Positions 58,856 to 63,281 of a DNA stretch of 63,281 nt are shown one piece after another. The first letter of the stretch is position 1, and each line of letters begins with the position of its first letter. The translations under genes and the position numbers were made by a program. Origin of the DNA: Gemmatimonadota bacterium. GTDB taxonomy: Bacteria; Latescibacterota; UBA2968; UBA8231. Location: positions 1 to 63,281 of the forward strand of contig JABHFS010000164.1 in the NCBI GenBank assembly GCA_018672475.1, written 5' to 3'. Below the pieces are notes generated by a model that worked only from the letters and a program-made list of their open reading frames with translations, did not search any database and had not been told where the DNA came from.

Positions 58856-60738
58856 AAAACCTGATCGCCCTCTTGGCGCTATGCGCTCTCGCCCATGCGC
58901 AACCGGTGCGTACCTTCGTGCTCGGCGATGGCTCGACGACCTGGCAGAGCGGCGGTTTTGGCGTTGCCCCCAAGATCGTTTCCACCGGCGGCAGCCTAGA
59001 TACCACCAATACGCCGAACAACGCCATCGATTTCTCCCGCCGGCCGGGCTGGATCAGCCCGCTGTTCTTCGACGGCGAGGCCAATATCGCCGGGCGAGTG
59101 CTCGAAGGCAATGGCCGCATCACCTCGCCCGACGTCGGCCGCGGTTTCGAGGAGCAGCTCAAAGGCACCGTCAACGGCAGCCCCTCAATAGCCTTTATCC
59201 GCAAACCCACCGCCTTCGAACCCGAAGTCAACGCGCGCGGCATCCGCGTAGTGCTTGATTTCTTTGTAGCGGTCGGCGTGCAAAGGGTGCGCTTTTACCC
59301 GCGCAATACCGTCACCCCGAATGCCGCCACGCCCTTCCACGCCGACTTTATGCGCGGTTACGAACTGTGGATCAATCCCGCCAGACTCAGCCTGGCCTCG
59401 CCCGATATCCTCATCGAACGCAACACCGAGAACGAGGATCCGATCGTCGACATAGCGGTGCCGCCACAGTATGTGCGCACCCTGATGCTCAAATCGCTGG
59501 TCAACGTGCCCTTCGAAATAGACGAGATCGAGGTCTACGGCACTGGCTTCCTGCAGAGCGGCCAATATCTGACGGACCTGATCGACCTGGGTGAACGCGC
59601 CACCATCGGCCCCATCCGCTGGGTCGAAAACTCTATCGAAGACGTCGAATTCTCCGAACTCGATGTGCGGATCCGCACCGGCCGCGACGATACACCATTG
59701 CTCTATCGCCGCTTGCTGCCCAACGCCGGTTTCGGCCCGCGCAGCGTCGAAGAAGTCTCACCCGTCGAATATTTCCGTTTAGGACGCGTCGACCGCGCGC
59801 CCTTCGCCACCGATGTCGACAACTGGAGCCCGTATTTCCCGATCGCCAACGGCCAACTGATCACCGCGCCCTCCCCCCGGCGCTATGTGCAGTTTCAAAT
59901 TGATTTTTCCGGCGGCCTGTTCCAGACCCGCGAGCTCGACCGCCTCGAATTCGACTACATCACCCCGCCAATCGCCGACGAGCTGGTGGCCGAAGTCTTT
60001 CCGCGCTTGGCCAGCGCGGAAGAGTCGGCCACCTTCCGTTACGCAGTGCGACTGCGGCGCGACGAAGAAAGCGATATCCGCGGTTTTGATCGCCTCGAAG
60101 TCGACACCAATGTCGGGATTACCGATATACGGGAAATAAAACTCAACGGCGTCGAGACCAGTTTCGATGTCGAGTTTATCCGCGAAGACGCCTTCGCCAT
60201 CCGTTTCCCGCGCATAACGGAAAACGACGCGCTGCTCGAGCTTACCTTCGACCTGCCGATCTTCCGCTTCGGCACCACCTTTTCGGGGCGCGCCTACGAC
60301 ACCCGCGCGCCCTCGGTGCCACAGGCGCTGGTCGCTGGCCACGCCATCGACTTCGGCCCCGGCGATGTCGATGAGCTCTCGGGCCTGGCCGTATCGATCC
60401 CCAAGCCGCAGATCGGCAAATTGGTCGGCGAGATCGCGATCAAATCGCGCGTTTTTACGCCCAACGGCGACGGCGTCAACGACCAGTTCGAGGTCTTCTT
60501 CAATATCCTGCAACTGACCCGCGACGCGCCGGTCCACTTCGAGATCTATGACCTGGCGGGGCGCAGACTGCACACCATCTTTACAGCAGAACGCGGAATC
60601 GGGCCGGTGACCGAAACCTGGGACGGGAAGTTGGCCGATGGCGGCATGCTATTGCCGGGGACCTATGTATGGGTATTGCGCGTAAAGGCGGATGCGTTTA
60701 ACGAGGTGCACAGCGGGACGATAGCGGTGGCCTACTAA
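58852..60738 (+). CDS. Exported beta-rich protein with CHU_C/FlgD-like C-terminus (module protein A2)
   Basis: This 628-aa protein overlaps the stop of B1 by 4 bp (ATGA). A signal peptide (residues 1-16, AHAQ) precedes three or four beta-sandwich regions, including RYVQFQIDFSGGLFQTRELD, the discoidin/galactose-binding style of strand. The last 100 residues, SRVFTPNGDGVNDQFEVFFN through IYDLAGRRLHTIF to TETWDGKLADGGMLLPGTYV, parallel the end of A1 (VFTPNGDGVNDQTKIFVDIF). It therefore has the same position and end domain as A1 but is about 200 residues shorter. Immediately followed by the second barrel gene (stop TAA, then ATG). Function unknown. Confidence 0.72.
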   Translation: MKNLIALLALCALAHAQPVRTFVLGDGSTTWQSGGFGVAPKIVSTGGSLDTTNTPNNAIDFSRRPGWISPLFFDGEANIAGRVLEGNGRITSPDVGRGFEEQLKGTVNGSPSIAFIRKPTAFEPEVNARGIRVVLDFFVAVGVQRVRFYPRNTVTPNAATPFHADFMRGYELWINPARLSLASPDILIERNTENEDPIVDIAVPPQYVRTLMLKSLVNVPFEIDEIEVYGTGFLQSGQYLTDLIDLGERATIGPIRWVENSIEDVEFSELDVRIRTGRDDTPLLYRRLLPNAGFGPRSVEEVSPVEYFRLGRVDRAPFATDVDNWSPYFPIANGQLITAPSPRRYVQFQIDFSGGLFQTRELDRLEFDYITPPIADELVAEVFPRLASAEESATFRYAVRLRRDEESDIRGFDRLEVDTNVGITDIREIKLNGVETSFDVEFIREDAFAIRFPRITENDALLELTFDLPIFRFGTTFSGRAYDTRAPSVPQALVAGHAIDFGPGDVDELSGLAVSIPKPQIGKLVGEIAIKSRVFTPNGDGVNDQFEVFFNILQLTRDAPVHFEIYDLAGRRLHTIFTAERGIGPVTETWDGKLADGGMLLPGTYVWVLRVKADAFNEVHSGTIAVAY

Positions 60739-63281
60739 ATGAGACGCCAGCTATCCACATTTCTAATACTATCCCTGCTAACCTTATTAGCATTAGACCA
60801 AGCCAACACGGCTTATGCACAAGGTTCCGGTTCGCGCCTCGGCACGGTCAAGCGTGGCGGCCGAGTCTCGTTCGAACCGACCGGTCCCGGCGTGCTCTTT
60901 GACGCGCTCGACCCGACCGTGCGCAAGTGGTACGTGCCGCAGGAGCTCTATACGGAGTATCAGTGGAAGCACTCGCAGTACTCCAACTACGCGCGCGACA
61001 ACTACCAGCGCTACGTCAATACCTCGATCGAGGGCAGCTACCTCTACGACGTGTTCGGCAACTACTTCAACCGCGGTTGGCTGATCTTCGACTGGCGCCA
61101 GCAAAACCCCCAGCCCTTCGGCTCCAGCCTATTCAAGGACAGCCGCTTCGGCCAGTGGTTCAACGAGATCGTCGTTGCCTCCGACCGCAAAGGCCAATAC
61201 CACTACGCCATCACCGTCGGCAACGAGATCCGCACCACCCTGACGCCAATGACCTTCTCCAAACCACGTTTCAACGGCGTGCAGATCGACATGGCTTCGG
61301 ATAACTATCAAGCGACCCTGCTGATGTCGCGCATCAGCGCACCCGACCCTTTTGAAGACGTGGGCAGTAACAGCGCCTCCGCCCGCAGCGACAATACCAA
61401 TCTGTTCGGCGGCCGTATCGAGGCTCAGATCGGCGACTTCGTGCGCATTGGCGGCACCCTCGTAAACGCGCATCACGCGCAGACCCAGAACGAGGCCCTC
61501 GGCGGCAACTTCTTCAAAGGTGGTCTCACTGGCTCGCAGAATTTGGAAAACCTCAGTTTTATAGAAATCCGGATCAAGGACGACAGCCCCGAAGACGGCG
61601 AAGCGGGCGGTGCACTCTTCGACGCCGATATCCTCATCTACGACCTAGAAGGCAATGAGACACGCGGTTCGGAGATTGGCTTCCGGCCCCTAATTGAGGG
61701 TGGTTTCCAGCGCCGGGGTTTTCTCGCCGCCGACGGCAGCGAAGAAATCAAGTTGCGCTTCGACCTGCTCGACCCGACCTACTCGGGACCAGCACCAACC
61801 ACGATAAGCCGTATCGGCCTAGAATTGGTCGTCGCCAACGACTACCTGATCGAAGTCAGTTCCGACCTGCAGTCCGATCTTTTCCTGCGCCAAGTCTTCA
61901 TCCCGGTTTTCCGCGCCGACGGCAATGTCAAGGATTCGTCAAACCAACGGGTGCTGGCCTTCGACTACGGCCTGCCCACCGCCAACCAGATCGTCGGTTT
62001 CACCTTTGAACTGACCGACCTCGAAGGTTTTAATGGCAACTTCGAACTCAATGTCAACAACCGCTGGCGCAAGTTCCCCAACCCCAACCTAGAAAAACAC
62101 CGCGTCAGCAGCGAAGGAGCGATCGCCTGGATGGGCAATCTCTCGAAGGTCTCGCACCCTTATTTCGGTTTCGGCGAGGCCTTCTATGTCGCCCCGGACT
62201 ACCAGACCTCCTTCCGCACCGTGCAGGAAAGCGGCATCGTCGATTATGCCTCCCGCCTAAAGCTCTACGAATTCGTCGATGACAACGACGACCAAGACCG
62301 CTTCCCCGACTGGCGCCGCAACGGATTCCTGCCCGGCGACGCGGTGGTATTTCCTGGTTGGGACGAGAACAACGACTTCATCTCCGACTACAACCAGAAC
62401 GACAACGCCGACAGCCCGAACCGCTTTCCCGATTACGAAGAGCCCTTCCTGCGCTTCCACACCGACCGACCGGAATTCCTCTACGGCATCGACATGAACC
62501 ACAACGGCACCATCGACCGCTTCGAAAACGACGAAGAGGCCGATCTGCCCTACAAGCGCGACCGCCAGGGCTACAACCTCTATATGGGCCGCTTCCTGCA
62601 CCCGCACCTAAAAATCACCGCCGGCCAGCAGCGCGCCCGCCAGATCTCCGACGACCGCCGCAACCTCGCCAGTTATCTATTACTCAGCGGCGACCACGTC
62701 TTCTCGCGTTTTCGCCTACGGCTCTTCCAGGATATCCGCAAAGTAAAAGACACGATCCGCAACGACCTCTTGCAGTGGGTGCAGCCGCCCAACTCGCGCG
62801 GTGAACTGCGCCCCGTGCACGACGTGCTGCCGGCGCAAAATACCGTCGTCAACACCACCTGGTTGGGGTTGGATTACGCGCGGTCGAAGCTGAAAATAAA
62901 AAACACCCTGCGCTGGCAACTCTATCACCAGCTCGATTCCGACAAGGCGTTAGCCCTGCGCTCGACCCGTGACCTCACCACCTTCTTCGGTCTAATCAAC
63001 AAGGCCGAATACCGTATCGAGATTGCTTCACTGACGCTGATCCCGGGCTGGAAGAGCGAATTTCTGCGTTTCAACTCCTTCACCGCCGGCGAAGCCGCCC
63101 GGCGCGAGTTGAGCCAGATCGCAATGCTGATCGTTCGCAAACCGGTGATGTTTTCGACCTTCATAGAAACCGGCGTCGAATACCACCGCTTTATCCAACT
63201 ACAGGACCCGACACCGCCGCGCGCCAACGACGACTTCAGCGAGCTGACGGCGCTCTTCCAGATGACCGACATCTCCGATTA
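60739..63281 (+). CDS. Large outer-membrane barrel protein, second copy (module protein B2), 3' end outside the window
   Basis: An ATG directly follows the stop of A2 and opens a frame that stays open for 847 codons to the last base; the final partial codon is TA. A signal peptide (residues 1-29, ending TAYAQ) is present. Residue order parallels B1: RYVNTSIEGSYLYDVFGNYF matches RYVNHLLEGSDFYDTFGSYL, FSKPRFNGVQID matches FYKPRFNGVRLD, and calcium-type loops (DENNDFISDYNQND; DMNHNGTIDRFENDEE) lie near residues 545-595. By comparison with B1 (901 aa), only about 40-50 residues should be missing. Function unknown. Confidence 0.75.
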   Translation, partial: MRRQLSTFLILSLLTLLALDQANTAYAQGSGSRLGTVKRGGRVSFEPTGPGVLFDALDPTVRKWYVPQELYTEYQWKHSQYSNYARDNYQRYVNTSIEGSYLYDVFGNYFNRGWLIFDWRQQNPQPFGSSLFKDSRFGQWFNEIVVASDRKGQYHYAITVGNEIRTTLTPMTFSKPRFNGVQIDMASDNYQATLLMSRISAPDPFEDVGSNSASARSDNTNLFGGRIEAQIGDFVRIGGTLVNAHHAQTQNEALGGNFFKGGLTGSQNLENLSFIEIRIKDDSPEDGEAGGALFDADILIYDLEGNETRGSEIGFRPLIEGGFQRRGFLAADGSEEIKLRFDLLDPTYSGPAPTTISRIGLELVVANDYLIEVSSDLQSDLFLRQVFIPVFRADGNVKDSSNQRVLAFDYGLPTANQIVGFTFELTDLEGFNGNFELNVNNRWRKFPNPNLEKHRVSSEGAIAWMGNLSKVSHPYFGFGEAFYVAPDYQTSFRTVQESGIVDYASRLKLYEFVDDNDDQDRFPDWRRNGFLPGDAVVFPGWDENNDFISDYNQNDNADSPNRFPDYEEPFLRFHTDRPEFLYGIDMNHNGTIDRFENDEEADLPYKRDRQGYNLYMGRFLHPHLKITAGQQRARQISDDRRNLASYLLLSGDHVFSRFRLRLFQDIRKVKDTIRNDLLQWVQPPNSRGELRPVHDVLPAQNTVVNTTWLGLDYARSKLKIKNTLRWQLYHQLDSDKALALRSTRDLTTFFGLINKAEYRIEIASLTLIPGWKSEFLRFNSFTAGEAARRELSQIAMLIVRKPVMFSTFIETGVEYHRFIQLQDPTPPRANDDFSELTALFQMTDISD

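Overview
The window looks like a piece of a GC-rich, Gram-negative, outer-membrane-bearing bacterial chromosome. The evidence is BamD, a CpoB/YbgF-like protein, TonB-dependent and other beta-barrel proteins, and lipoprotein signals. Many exported proteins carry FG-GAP/VCBS repeats and end in FlgD-like or 'TPNGDGVND' C-terminal domains, and four PhyH-type dioxygenases sit beside a sulfatase, a NIPSNAP protein and a Gfo/Idh/MocA oxidoreductase. This mix is typical of marine or host-associated FCB-group lineages such as Latescibacterota, and also of Poribacteria. That placement is inference from gene content; there is no rRNA gene in the window.

Layout. 1-1321: end of a polysaccharide export/chain-length gene, rfaE2 and an RfaH/NusG-like antiterminator. 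1427-13130: a translationally coupled trio of a giant 2405-aa FG-GAP/Ig-repeat surface protein, an FG-GAP/ASPIC protein, and a PorV-like barrel fused to a transglutaminase-like domain and TPRs. 13193-20755: a small TPR protein behind a near-consensus CRP-type site, a CHASE2 adenylate cyclase, CpoB-like and BamD lipoproteins, nadD and thrC. 20756-27813: an AT-richer foreign region entered at tRNA-Arg(ACG). It holds a HupE/UreJ-like permease with its anchor protein, a DNA-methylase fragment, an IS3 remnant, a 72-bp-repeat MORN lipoprotein, a degenerate tRNA 3' copy and a Na+/Ca2+ exchanger. 27814-34394: threonine aldolase, two PhyH proteins, a K+ channel, a Gfo/Idh oxidoreductase, a dead response-regulator receiver domain and a rhodanese. 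34986-38500: a heterodimeric ABC exporter under a 36-bp TetR-type palindrome. 38737-41719: a solute-binding protein and a chemoreceptor. 41860-45281: a PhyH, uridine kinase-like, sulfatase, NIPSNAP operon. 45375-47448: an SGNH esterase and a lipoprotein. 47696-51802: a methyltransferase, DoxX/DUF417-like, PhyH, TonB receptor operon. 51897-53427: an rRNA m5C methyltransferase and a MarR regulator. 53634-63281: two consecutive copies of a two-gene unit, each a secreted beta-rich protein with a C-terminal FlgD/CHU_C-like domain followed by a very large outer-membrane barrel. The last gene runs off the window.

The main candidates for something undescribed are: (i) a repeated 5'-leader element with core GGCGAGAATGARCG, present three times, each 49-71 nt before a start codon and twice enclosed in a 16-19 bp stem; (ii) the duplicated secreted-protein/barrel unit at the right end; (iii) the PorV-like/transglutaminase/TPR fusion coupled to FG-GAP surface proteins; and (iv) a CRP-type site at a class II distance in front of a gene that neighbours an adenylate cyclase.
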